Part shown: positions 56,788 through 64,000 of the stretch, piece after piece | Layout of the letters: the number at the start of each line of letters is the position of its first letter | Position numbering within the stretch: the stretch's first letter is position 1 | Assembly (NCBI RefSeq): GCF_904846315.1 | Contig: NZ_CAJHAF010000001.1 | Coordinates: 2,666,001 to 2,730,000 of the forward strand | From: Psychrobacter jeotgali | Lineage (GTDB): Bacteria > Pseudomonadota > Gammaproteobacteria > Pseudomonadales > Moraxellaceae | Direction of reading: 5' to 3' | Length of the DNA: 64,000 nt | Position numbers and translations under genes: made by a program | The notes under the pieces: generated by a model | Seen by the model: the letters and a program-made list of their open reading frames with translations, nothing else | What the model was told of the DNA's origin: nothing | The model's database searches: none

Positions 56788-57519
56788 TTATTCGCCAGTG
56801 CCTTCTTCTTTTTCAAAGCTCTGTTCTTCAGATTTATTGTCATTTGCAGAGTCCGTTGTTTCGAGGGTCTCATCAGTATCGCTATGGTTCTTACCTTGGC
56901 GACGTGCTTCTAACTCAGACTTAGGAATCCATGCCCAGGTCATCTCAACCGTGATAGGGTCGCGTACGCTATCTGACTGGCGATCATGAATGACACAAGG
57001 AATGACCATCTCACCTTTAGGGGTGTTTAAAATATCTAAGCGCTGCTCATCAGATAAGGTAGCGACTGCGGCTACTTGTCCCTTTCTAAGGGGGCGATAA
57101 AAGTTAACCGAGTAAGATTTGATCAGTAATATACGATCAGAAGGCAAGTTTAAACCTAATATAAATCCTGTAGCTGTTTCTGCTAGTAAAGTAACAGCGA
57201 CCGCGTGGATGGAGCCGATATGATTCTGTACCGGCTTGTCGTTGTTCAAGCTGACCACTACTTGATTGGGCTCTACGGTCTCATAGCAAATGCCGGTAGT
57301 GCCTACGTAAGGAACTACTTTGCCAAATGCTTTGGACAAAACCTTTGTACGCGCTCCGGCTGGCAGGTATTTGGTGATAGATAGCAGTTTGGTAAATTGG
57401 TTATTAACCGGTTTTAGCTTACTAGTAGGCTGCTCTGTTTTTACGCTCGACGGTGTGCTGAGGGCGTCAGATATTTTGGTGGGTAATTTGGTCGGTAATT
57501 TATTTAAAAATCCTGACAT
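56788..57519 (-). CDS. DUF4442 hotdog-fold protein
   Basis: The 243-residue protein has a hotdog-type domain at ~residues 65-195: VEPNQVVVSLNNDKPVQNHIGSIHAVAVTLLAE and SYSVNFYRPLRKGQVAAVATL, the pattern of DUF4442 and PaaI-like acyl-CoA thioesterases; a true substrate is not known. The N-terminal 45 residues (Lys/Thr/Pro-rich) and the C-terminal 40 (acidic, NDNKSEEQSFEKEEGTGE) are low-complexity. It is a single gene, divergent from mcrB. Confidence 0.78.
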   Translation of the reverse strand: MSGFLNKLPTKLPTKISDALSTPSSVKTEQPTSKLKPVNNQFTKLLSITKYLPAGARTKVLSKAFGKVVPYVGTTGICYETVEPNQVVVSLNNDKPVQNHIGSIHAVAVTLLAETATGFILGLNLPSDRILLIKSYSVNFYRPLRKGQVAAVATLSDEQRLDILNTPKGEMVIPCVIHDRQSDSVRDPITVEMTWAWIPKSELEARRQGKNHSDTDETLETTDSANDNKSEEQSFEKEEGTGE

Positions 57520-57847
57520 GATCTATTCCTCAAATTGAGCGATTAATATAGAGTTTTTGTATTACGTTTTAAGAGCAAAGATTAGGCTGAAAAATTAAGG
57601 CAAAACGATTAAATATACATAAGGCAGCTGACCTATTAGCATGACTTATTATTTACAAGTTTAGCTATTTACTATTCTGATTGTAGCTATGATAACATCA
57701 ACGCAGCTATAGATTATCACAGTTATAAAATGGCCGTAAAGCAATGCTTATGTTGTTGACTCTGTTGGGTCATGTAAATCCAAGCTATTGTTTATTATTA
57801 TATTTATTTACTTATACCGCTGTTATATTTGCCCCTAAAGTCGCTAA
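57520..57847. other. Divergent gap upstream of mcrB
   Basis: About 330 AT-rich bases that should hold promoters for mcrB and the DUF4442 gene. A TTGACT at 57756-57761 lacks a good -10 at the right distance. No gene is seen. Confidence 0.45.
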
Positions 57848-59338
57848 ATGCTGAGTCGAATTATGAATAATAATCCAAAAAATATTATCTATACTGGGGT
57901 GGCAGGAACGGGCAAGACCTATCAATTATTACAAATCGCCAAGCGATATACAGACTATTTACCTCCAGTAGATAATAGCGAGTTACTAAAGCAGCTGCTG
58001 GAGCAATTAGGCTGGCGGGACGTCATTTGTCTAATCTTTCTAGACTTAAAACAACAGCAGCAGGAGTTGATAAAAGTACCGGAGATTTTAGCGCATGAGT
58101 TTTTTGTCGAAAAGGCGGCGCAAAACGCTCGCGATAAGAACCTAAGCAATACCGCCTGGTCAGTGCTACAAATGCATAGCCCAGCAAATTCGCAGACCGT
58201 TACCTACAAGAATCGTGCCAGCCAAGCTTATTTTGACAAAGATTATAGTGGAGCGTGGTATCTACTGCCTGAGAGTCTGCCATTATTGACTGAGCTCTCA
58301 GAGCAGCTGGCTGAGTTCCGTCAGGCGCAACTAACTAATCAAGCTAAAACTACCCAGCGTTTTAGTATGGTGAGCTTTCATCAAGCCTATGGGTACGAGG
58401 AGTTTGTCGAAGGGATTCGTCCGGTGATAGCTAGCAACCGTCAAAGCAATCATCATGAACAAAGCAATCATCACGAAGCAGCCAATCAGATGCATTACGC
58501 TATTCAAGACGGTGCTTTTTTGCAGCTATGCCAGCGAGCCGCTAACGATCCTGAACAGCGTTACGCCATACTTATCGATGAGATTAACCGGGGTAATGTC
58601 GCTCGGGTATTCGGCGAGCTCTTGAGTTTGATAGAGCCGGATAAGCGTGTAGGTCAGAGTAATGCTATGCAGGTGAGTTTAGCTTATTCAGGACGAGCTT
58701 TTGGCGTGCCTGCCAACGTCGATATTTATGCCACTATGAATACTCAGGATCACTCTTTGGCGCCGCTCGATGTGGCATTACGACGGCGCTTTCGCTTTAT
58801 CGATTGCCAGCCAAGGCCTGAGTTATTACCTACTATCGAGGTGTCTACTATCAATAGCGATAGCGCCGCTTCTGCTTACGATGCTACCGAGAACCTTAAT
58901 ACTAAAAACACTATTGATTTAGGCAAAATTTTGGCAGGATTGAATCAGCGTATTACTCAAACTTTAGGTCAAGAAGCTCAGCTTGGTCATGCCTTTTTAT
59001 TTAATATAAAAAATTTGGTACAGCTACAAACGGTATTAGTCGAACAAATTATTCCGCAATTGGTACAAGTGACTGGCGGACAGTTGCCGCTATTGCAGTA
59101 TCTGTTTAATGATGAGCAGCAACCTATTAATGCGCAGTTTATCCAAAACCCTCAAGCATTTATAAACAATACCTTAAACAATCCGTCCGATAGTCAAAGG
59201 TTTGGGGGACAAAATGACTTTGTAGGTCAAGCACTATTAGGTCAAACATTAGCGAATGCAGGTTTTATTATTAATCCGGAGCTTGTTGCCCACACTGGTG
59301 AGTTTGCTAAACCCTATGTTTATCAGCGTTTGTATTGA
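57848..59338 (+). CDS. mcrB: McrB-like AAA+ GTPase of an McrBC restriction system
   Basis: McrB is the GTP-driven motor of McrBC, a type IV system that cuts modified DNA. The motor is clear: Walker A GVAGTGKT (residues 17-24), VSFHQAYGYEEFVEGIRP, Walker B ILIDEINRGNVARVFGE (D244/E245) and MNTQDHS (297-303), matching the McrB signature MNTADRS. The E. coli protein has an N-terminal methylcytosine-binding domain; here the chain begins at the P-loop. Instead ~100 residues between Walker A and the VSFHQ motif (QLGWRDVICLIFLDL ... NTAWSVLQMHS) look like a small helical, perhaps winged-helix, domain. The ATG at 57863 is an alternative start. mcrC follows 5 bases after the stop. Confidence 0.87.
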   Translation: MLSRIMNNNPKNIIYTGVAGTGKTYQLLQIAKRYTDYLPPVDNSELLKQLLEQLGWRDVICLIFLDLKQQQQELIKVPEILAHEFFVEKAAQNARDKNLSNTAWSVLQMHSPANSQTVTYKNRASQAYFDKDYSGAWYLLPESLPLLTELSEQLAEFRQAQLTNQAKTTQRFSMVSFHQAYGYEEFVEGIRPVIASNRQSNHHEQSNHHEAANQMHYAIQDGAFLQLCQRAANDPEQRYAILIDEINRGNVARVFGELLSLIEPDKRVGQSNAMQVSLAYSGRAFGVPANVDIYATMNTQDHSLAPLDVALRRRFRFIDCQPRPELLPTIEVSTINSDSAASAYDATENLNTKNTIDLGKILAGLNQRITQTLGQEAQLGHAFLFNIKNLVQLQTVLVEQIIPQLVQVTGGQLPLLQYLFNDEQQPINAQFIQNPQAFINNTLNNPSDSQRFGGQNDFVGQALLGQTLANAGFIINPELVAHTGEFAKPYVYQRLY

Positions 59339-59343
59339 TATTA

Positions 59344-60822
59344 ATGATTAATAATAGAGACAGTGCTACGGACAAAGTTACTTTGAGTATATCTTCCCAA
59401 TCCGTGATGAGCGTATTTGAACATCAGCGCTTAGTAGTGCAGGATTTTGCTTATGCTACAGATTTCGACTGGTTATTAACCCAAGAGTTTGCCGTATTTT
59501 CGATTAAGCGTCAGCAGGGACACTGGCAGCTTAAAGTGGGGCATTATATTGGGATTGTTATGCTACCTAGCGGTATTACCCTTGAGATATTACCCAAACC
59601 TATTGCCGCAGAGCCTAATGAGCCTGTCTTACGAGGTGCTAAAGACGCTGCCAGCTTCACAAATCGTTTATCACCATCAAATATCAGCAAAAGCAACGAT
59701 GATATTGCGCTGACTCGGCAATGGGTGCAGCAAATGTTAAGTGATCTACTATTTATTAATAATGGTAAACCGCCCTCCGGCAAGCACTTAGAGCAGCTGA
59801 GTAATCAGCTCTTAGCGCTATCTAATCAGGCGCCACTGCCTTTATCAGAGTGGCTGGTTGCGCAGTTTTTGCAGCTATTAGCTGGTTATCAGCCCCTACG
59901 GCACTACCAAGTAGAGATGCGTAATCAGCCTATGCTTCAGGGCAAGTTAGTCATTAAAGAACAATTGCGCCGTAACCCCCATCAGCCGCATAAGTTTGTA
60001 AGTGAGGTTAGTCATTTAAGTAAAGATATGCTGGCTAATCGACTGATCAAAACGGCGCTGCACTGGCTGCAACCGTGGCGCACTAGCTTAGAATTATCGG
60101 CATGGCGATCGATAACTGCTCTGAATCAACATGAGTTACGCCAGCTTGAGAAGATCTACCTACAAGCTAAGCGAGAGCTGACAGTACAGCCGATAACTCA
60201 GCAGTTATTGCGAGCTGCGCAAAAGATATTAGATTTGGCTTACTGGTTATTACGACAAGCAAATATCAATACCGGTAGCAGCCTGAACCCAGCAAGGATG
60301 CACTCACAAGTGCCGTCCCAGCCGCGTCTGTGTCTACTGATCAATATGAATCAAGCCTTTGAGCAGTGGGCGAGTCAGCGTGTAGCTAGTACGCTTAATC
60401 AGCAGAATAATAACTACCAACCGCTATACCAGTCGCAGCATAGTTGGCTACAAGACAAATCAGGACAGACTCGCTTGTCTATCCGGCCTGATTTACTAAT
60501 TTACCATACGATTGACCCGTCCTTGAACAAAGAGGGCGCTATTGATAGTCGTACTGATAATGCTTATTCTAAGCGGGTCTATAGCCATGTTATCGATATA
60601 AAATGGAAATATTTAGCGCCATCATCGATAAGTACCAGTGACGCTTACCAGCTGAGTAGTTATGCGCAGGCTTATCAAGCAGAGCAAGTCTGGTTGATAT
60701 ATCCGGTCATAGGTAATACAATACAGCCGGTAGCATTGCAACAGACGCTGCATGATAAAACCATAACCAATGAGCTATGGTTGATGCCTTTTAATGTTTT
60801 AACCGCTGAGTTGAATAATTAA
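59344..60822 (+). CDS. mcrC: McrC-like nuclease subunit of the McrBC system
   Basis: McrC stimulates the McrB GTPase and supplies the PD-(D/E)xK nuclease. The N-terminal domain has FDWLLTQEFAVFSIKRQQG and GHYIGIVMLPSGITLEILPK, the typical McrC start. The C-terminal nuclease shows SIRPDLLIYH (Asp ~383) and HVIDIKWKYL (Asp ~418, Lys ~420), the metal-binding and catalytic residues. The frame opens at a TTG (59335) that overlaps the mcrB stop; the ATG at 59344 is used here. Either way translation is coupled to mcrB. At ~492 residues it is longer than E. coli McrC (348). Confidence 0.87.
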   Translation: MINNRDSATDKVTLSISSQSVMSVFEHQRLVVQDFAYATDFDWLLTQEFAVFSIKRQQGHWQLKVGHYIGIVMLPSGITLEILPKPIAAEPNEPVLRGAKDAASFTNRLSPSNISKSNDDIALTRQWVQQMLSDLLFINNGKPPSGKHLEQLSNQLLALSNQAPLPLSEWLVAQFLQLLAGYQPLRHYQVEMRNQPMLQGKLVIKEQLRRNPHQPHKFVSEVSHLSKDMLANRLIKTALHWLQPWRTSLELSAWRSITALNQHELRQLEKIYLQAKRELTVQPITQQLLRAAQKILDLAYWLLRQANINTGSSLNPARMHSQVPSQPRLCLLINMNQAFEQWASQRVASTLNQQNNNYQPLYQSQHSWLQDKSGQTRLSIRPDLLIYHTIDPSLNKEGAIDSRTDNAYSKRVYSHVIDIKWKYLAPSSISTSDAYQLSSYAQAYQAEQVWLIYPVIGNTIQPVALQQTLHDKTITNELWLMPFNVLTAELNN

Positions 60823-60897
60823 AAAGGTAGAAAATAAGCTATTAAAGAAGTATTTTAGATAAAAACGTGTTTTTATAAAAATATTTAGAAATAGCAG

Positions 60898-60926
60898 TTG
60901 ACATAACAGGCTTTACCCCTTAATAT
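60898..60926 (+). promoter_or_regulatory. Near-consensus sigma-70 promoter of the tRNA operon
   Basis: TTGACA (60898-60903) and TAATAT (60921-60926) are separated by exactly 17 bp. Transcription would start near 60933, about 85 bases before tRNA-Pro. Confidence 0.85.
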
Positions 60927-61017
60927 ATGCACCTCGATAGCGATGATAGTTAAGCAGTTAACGACGTAGTCAGCAATTGATTAACGATTATCCTAGAGTA
61001 GCAAAGATAGAATATAT

Positions 61018-61094
<77 letters not shown>

Positions 61095-61198
61095 TCTATT
61101 TTAAGAGCCTTACAGGCTTTTTTTTATGTATAATAGTTTTGTTCTAGATATTTTACATGATATCCTTAACAAGCTTGATATATAAAAGGCCCTTAAGA

Positions 61199-61275
61199 GC
61201 GCCTGTAGCTCAGCTGGATAGAGCATCTCCCTTCTAAGGAGGTGGCCGCAGGTTCGAATCCTGCCAGGCGCACCA
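61199..61275 (+). tRNA. tRNA-Arg (anticodon TCT)
   Basis: Acceptor GCGCCTG / CAGGCGC is perfect, the anticodon loop CTTCTAA gives TCT, which reads AGA/AGG, and CCA is encoded. It lies about 105 bases after tRNA-Pro. Confidence 0.97.
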
Positions 61276-61314
61276 TTTAGCCTGCAAATCTTGCTTATTG
61301 TTGGCAACAGTTAT

Positions 61315-61391
61315 GGCGGTTGTAGCTCAGTTGGTAGAGCCCCGGGTTGTGATCTCGGTTGTCGTGGGTTCGAGTCCCATCAGTCGCCCCA
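61315..61391 (+). tRNA. tRNA-His (anticodon GTG)
   Basis: The anticodon loop TTGTGAT gives GTG. The extra 5' G (G-1 at 61315, paired with C73), the identity mark of tRNA-His, makes an eight-pair acceptor with two G-T wobbles. CCA is encoded. Confidence 0.96.
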
Positions 61392-61458
61392 TTATTTATT
61401 CTATACTCCCTTCTAGTTTGTCTTACTATAAAACCTTCATTTAACATAAAATTAACGC

Positions 61459-61480
61459 TTGCCTCTTTTGGCAAATTTTT
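61459..61480 (+). terminator. Weak terminator of the tRNA operon
   Basis: TTGCC (61459-61463) and GGCAA (61470-61474) pair and are followed by A then five T, about 70 bases after tRNA-His. Confidence 0.4.
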
Positions 61481-62057
61481 GTGTTTGTACTGCTGTGTTT
61501 GACTGCTTATAAGTATTCGACTTATAAAAGCCGATCTCTTATCTACACCTCTTACTTACTCTCCTCCAAACCTCTTTTTTACTCTTCTTCCTGCTTTTAA
61601 ACTTGCTTAGAGCGTATCGAAATAACTATCAAAAATATAATTATTTCAAAGACTTAAATGTTTCAGTCTTTATCGTCCTTTTTTTATCATATATCGTATT
61701 TATTCTAGATTATTTAAGCTTTTAAAGGCTTTAAAACTTATTTAACCGTATAAGTGTAAGTTTTTAAGTGTACACTAGTAATTGTTAAATAATTTTAACT
61801 TAAAGTTTAGATTGTTTAATTAATATAGTTAGTCACTAGCGTTTAGCAGCCATAAAATAAGTTCAATTATAGTTTATTTTAAGCCTATAACCGCTCTATA
61901 TATGGCTAATTATGGATATATTTGCGGTTGACAAGACTGCGTTGATTTTACTAATCTTAGAGTAGGATGTGTTTAGCGTACGTATATTCTTATCCATAGT
62001 CCACGATGAAATATTTAGCTTGTTAAATATCTGTCAGGTGGTTACTTTGCTAAGTTT

Positions 62058-62101
62058 GGTTGATTGCCAATAACTTTTTCAAAGCGGTTGATTGCCAATA
62101 A
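62058..62101 (+). promoter_or_regulatory. Direct repeats upstream of the AraC-type gene
   Basis: GGTTGATTGCCAATAA occurs identically at 62058-62073 and 62086-62101, 28 bp apart and ending 16 bases before the start codon. AraC-type proteins bind direct repeats, so this may be an autoregulatory site; a local duplication is the alternative. Confidence 0.55.
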
Positions 62102-62117
62102 GTTAAGGATGTGAGGG

Positions 62118-63068
62118 ATGGACGCACTCAGCATGTTATTAGAGAACGTGCATTTATGCGAAACAAAATACTATAGTCTAAAAGGTTCGGGTAATTGGTC
62201 ATACTCCATTACTCGAAAAGATACTATTTTATTTTACTTAGTCATGTCAGGTAGTTTTTGTATTGACGTAGGTGATAACTCACGTAAAGCTCATACTGGC
62301 GATATGATTATGATTCCGAATGCATATCAGCATGTCTGTTATGCTCTTGATTATGATGGCAGTAATGCTAAGCCGCTTGATGATATGCTGCTAAAATGCG
62401 AAGAGCATATGATTGAGTTGAACGCTGATAACTATAATTCTGCTGAAAAACCTGATTCTTCTTTGATCCTAATTCAATGTCAGTATGATAAAGAGATGAT
62501 TAGACCCTTGTTATCAGTATTACCGCAAATACTTCCAGATCATGAAGATCAGCCTGAGAGTCGCTTTGAGATACTTGATGTGGGTATTAAGCTTCTGTCT
62601 TTAGAGTCTGAACATGAACGTATGGGTAAGACTGCGGTGATCAATCATTGGGCGAGCATAATGATGATTGAGTGTTTGCGCACTCATATTGAGAGCTTAC
62701 CCGAGGCTACTGATTGCTGGCTACAAGCGATGAAAGATCCTTATTTAACCAAAGCACTGGCAGTGATGCATAATGCGCCCAATCAAAACTGGACGATTCA
62801 TAAGCTCGCTGAGGTCGCTGGTATGTCGCGCTCAAGCTTTGCCCAGCGCTTTAAAGATGTGGTTGGGATGCCGCCTCTGACTTATTTGATCGACTATCGC
62901 TTACGTTTAGCCGCTCGTTATTTGCGCTTACAGCAAAATAGTATCAGCCGTATCAGCGAGATGGTTGGTTACGCTTCAGACTCAACCTTTAGTCAAGCCT
63001 TTAAACGGGTCCACGGAATATCACCCAAAGCCTATCGCCAGATGCATCAAAAAAAAATAACGACTTAA
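62118..63068 (+). CDS. AraC-family transcriptional regulator with cupin-like N-terminus
   Basis: The 316-residue protein has an N-terminal cupin-like sensor domain (YLVMSGSFCIDVGDNSRKAHTGDMIMIPN, ~40-75) of the AraC/RCS type and a C-terminal pair of HTH motifs: WTIHKLAEVAGMSRSSFAQRFK (~225-246) and ISRISEMVGYASDSTFSQAFKRVHGISPKAYR (~275-306, the AraC signature). Its ligand and targets are unknown; no metabolic operon is adjacent in the window. GGATG-like sequence precedes the ATG. A strong terminator follows. Confidence 0.9.
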   Translation: MDALSMLLENVHLCETKYYSLKGSGNWSYSITRKDTILFYLVMSGSFCIDVGDNSRKAHTGDMIMIPNAYQHVCYALDYDGSNAKPLDDMLLKCEEHMIELNADNYNSAEKPDSSLILIQCQYDKEMIRPLLSVLPQILPDHEDQPESRFEILDVGIKLLSLESEHERMGKTAVINHWASIMMIECLRTHIESLPEATDCWLQAMKDPYLTKALAVMHNAPNQNWTIHKLAEVAGMSRSSFAQRFKDVVGMPPLTYLIDYRLRLAARYLRLQQNSISRISEMVGYASDSTFSQAFKRVHGISPKAYRQMHQKKITT

Positions 63069-63378
63069 CTGGTTTTCAAAGTAAGAAATATTTAGATGAA
63101 GCGCTAAGGTAAAGTATTCACCTTAGCGCTTTTTTTTAGCCAGTTTTTGGACTGGCTTTTGGTATAAATAGCTATGATGCTGTAAGCTAGAGCTTAGAGG
63201 AAGGTAAGATATAATACAAAATGTATTAATTAAAATGTAACGAAAAATATTAAACCCTTCCTATGACCATGCTAGTCAAATGATCAGAATTATTTCACTA
63301 TCATCAAGGCTGACAATCAGCTTGGCTTCAGGTACTATGGTTTTTATAGATATTTATTTTTACTGGTAATGAGATATT
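63069..63378. other. Gap between the AraC-type gene and the right-edge gene
   Basis: Holds the terminator at 63101-63137 and then AT-rich sequence that should include the promoter of the next gene. No gene is seen. Confidence 0.5.
63101..63137 (+). terminator. Terminator of the AraC-type gene
   Basis: GCGCTAAGGT (63101-63110) pairs perfectly with ACCTTAGCGC (63120-63129), followed by eight T. Confidence 0.92.
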
Positions 63379-64000
63379 ATGACTCAACCGATCTTTGAGC
63401 AAAACATGGCCATTAAAGCTACAGACGATAGTATCAACAGTAATAATGCCGATAAAAATAGCAGTAATAGCACGGTAAACCATAATGCTGAGGATAAGGA
63501 GCTACCCTTTACTAAGCATCAGGTCTCTGCATTTACTAAGGCAGATTTATTGGCATTATTTACCTTGCCAGCATCTTTATCTGCTGAAAATCCTTGTGCT
63601 CAAAGCACCTCTCCTGCGCATACAGATGCGAGTCTCACGGCAGATGTGGCTGCACAGCGCTTGCTGCTCTACCGCCGTCAGCATCAACGGACTCGATTAC
63701 TCTATCAGGCACCCGCCAGTATAAAACCTACCTATTTGGTACAGTCATTAAAGTTTCAATTTGCTGAATATCAGCATTATATCCTAGCGCAGCAGCTCGA
63801 TAAGCGTGGCCTTATGGATACCGATAGTCTTGAGCGTCTATGGCAACAGCTGCATGTGGTCGATGATATTATCGCCGATATTGTTCGTCATATGCCAGCA
63901 CAGCAACCAGCCGGTTGGCAGCTTACCGCACAAGATGGCCACAATCCATTACGTTTACCTACTATTGGCAAATTAAAACATCCTAAACCTATCGCTGATC
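63379..64000 (+). CDS. Unrecognised protein, N-terminal part (3' cut by window edge)
   Basis: The frame from the ATG at 63379 stays open to the window end (207 codons). The first ~45 residues are Asn/Ser/Asp-rich and probably disordered (DDSINSNNADKNSSNS). From ~50 the chain looks folded: FTKADLLALFTLP, an Arg-rich helix (AAQRLLLYRRQHQRTRLLY), then LVQSLKFQFAEYQHYILAQQLDKRG. I do not recognise a family. I prefer this frame to the shorter Leu/Ile-rich one at 63485-63724 because it is open across the whole remaining window and has a balanced composition. Confidence 0.65.
   Translation, partial: MTQPIFEQNMAIKATDDSINSNNADKNSSNSTVNHNAEDKELPFTKHQVSAFTKADLLALFTLPASLSAENPCAQSTSPAHTDASLTADVAAQRLLLYRRQHQRTRLLYQAPASIKPTYLVQSLKFQFAEYQHYILAQQLDKRGLMDTDSLERLWQQLHVVDDIIADIVRHMPAQQPAGWQLTAQDGHNPLRLPTIGKLKHPKPIAD

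Larger units (their letters stand above)
61392..62117. other. Long gap between the tRNA cluster and the AraC-type gene
   Basis: About 725 strongly AT-rich bases with no credible gene. It contains a weak tRNA-operon terminator (61459-61480), a TTGACA at 61928-61933 with only a poor -10 18 bp later (TAATCT, 61952-61957), and two direct repeats just before the AraC-type gene. Confidence 0.55.

Noticed and set aside
63485-63724. 79-codon frame at the right edge
   Set aside because: The overlapping frame from 63379 is open to the window end and has a more protein-like composition.

Overview
The window looks like chromosomal DNA of a gamma-proteobacterium of the family Moraxellaceae, most likely Psychrobacter. 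This is inferred from protein character and gene neighbourhoods (lptM-lysA-dapF-xerC, rpoN-hpf, ackA-pta, nadD-rsfS), from a wax ester synthase gene, and from a moderate-to-low GC content with AT-rich spacers. No 16S gene or database match was available to confirm it. Most of the window is ordinary core genome; accessory DNA is confined to three patches.

Layout. 1-7.6 kb: end of an FAD-dependent oxidoreductase gene, a small exported calcium-binding protein, pgsA, a PNPOx-like stress protein and purL. 7.7-12.7 kb: an accessory, AT-rich defence islet with a REP-like repeat, a RelE-type toxin with its HTH antitoxin, a damaged MITE-like repeat, and a 1306-residue NACHT ATPase with a nuclease-like N-terminus and HEAT-like C-terminus. 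12.7-20.8 kb (minus strand): amidotransferase, amidase lipoprotein, MOSC protein, rsfS, nadD, an intact-looking 139-bp MITE, pta and ackA. 21.4-29.2 kb: lptM, lysA, dapF, xerC, a nitrilase, rpoN and hpf. 29.2-34.7 kb: a ThiS-like protein without its C-terminal Gly-Gly, a DUF423 protein, rpoH, a TusA-like protein, an M48 protease, yqeY and rpsU. 35-37.3 kb: a cytochrome c lipoprotein, tsaD and crcB. 37.3-39.3 kb: a second accessory patch with two unknown genes and a broken REP-associated transposase (RAYT) bracketed by inverted REP-like hairpins. 39.3-57.5 kb: metR, a potABC-type polyamine transporter, carbonic anhydrase, gloA, an MscS channel, a cytochrome c, hemF, ribA, dxs, suhB, a wax ester synthase, gspE, an exported RidA protein and a DUF4442 protein. 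57.8-60.8 kb: an McrBC-type restriction operon with an unusual McrB. 61-64 kb: a tRNA Pro-Arg-His cluster behind a near-consensus promoter, an AraC-type regulator with direct repeats in front of it, and the start of an unrecognised gene.

How the genes work together: ackA/pta form the acetate-acetyl-CoA pathway; lysA/dapF complete meso-diaminopimelate and lysine synthesis; nadD/rsfS and rpoN/hpf are familiar housekeeping pairs. The NACHT protein, the toxin-antitoxin pair and McrBC are the candidate anti-phage functions. The most interesting items are the nuclease-NACHT-HEAT protein, the McrB without an N-terminal recognition domain, the ThiS-like protein lacking Gly-Gly, and the RAYT/REP and MITE families. 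No CRISPR array, prophage, rRNA or complete insertion sequence was seen.
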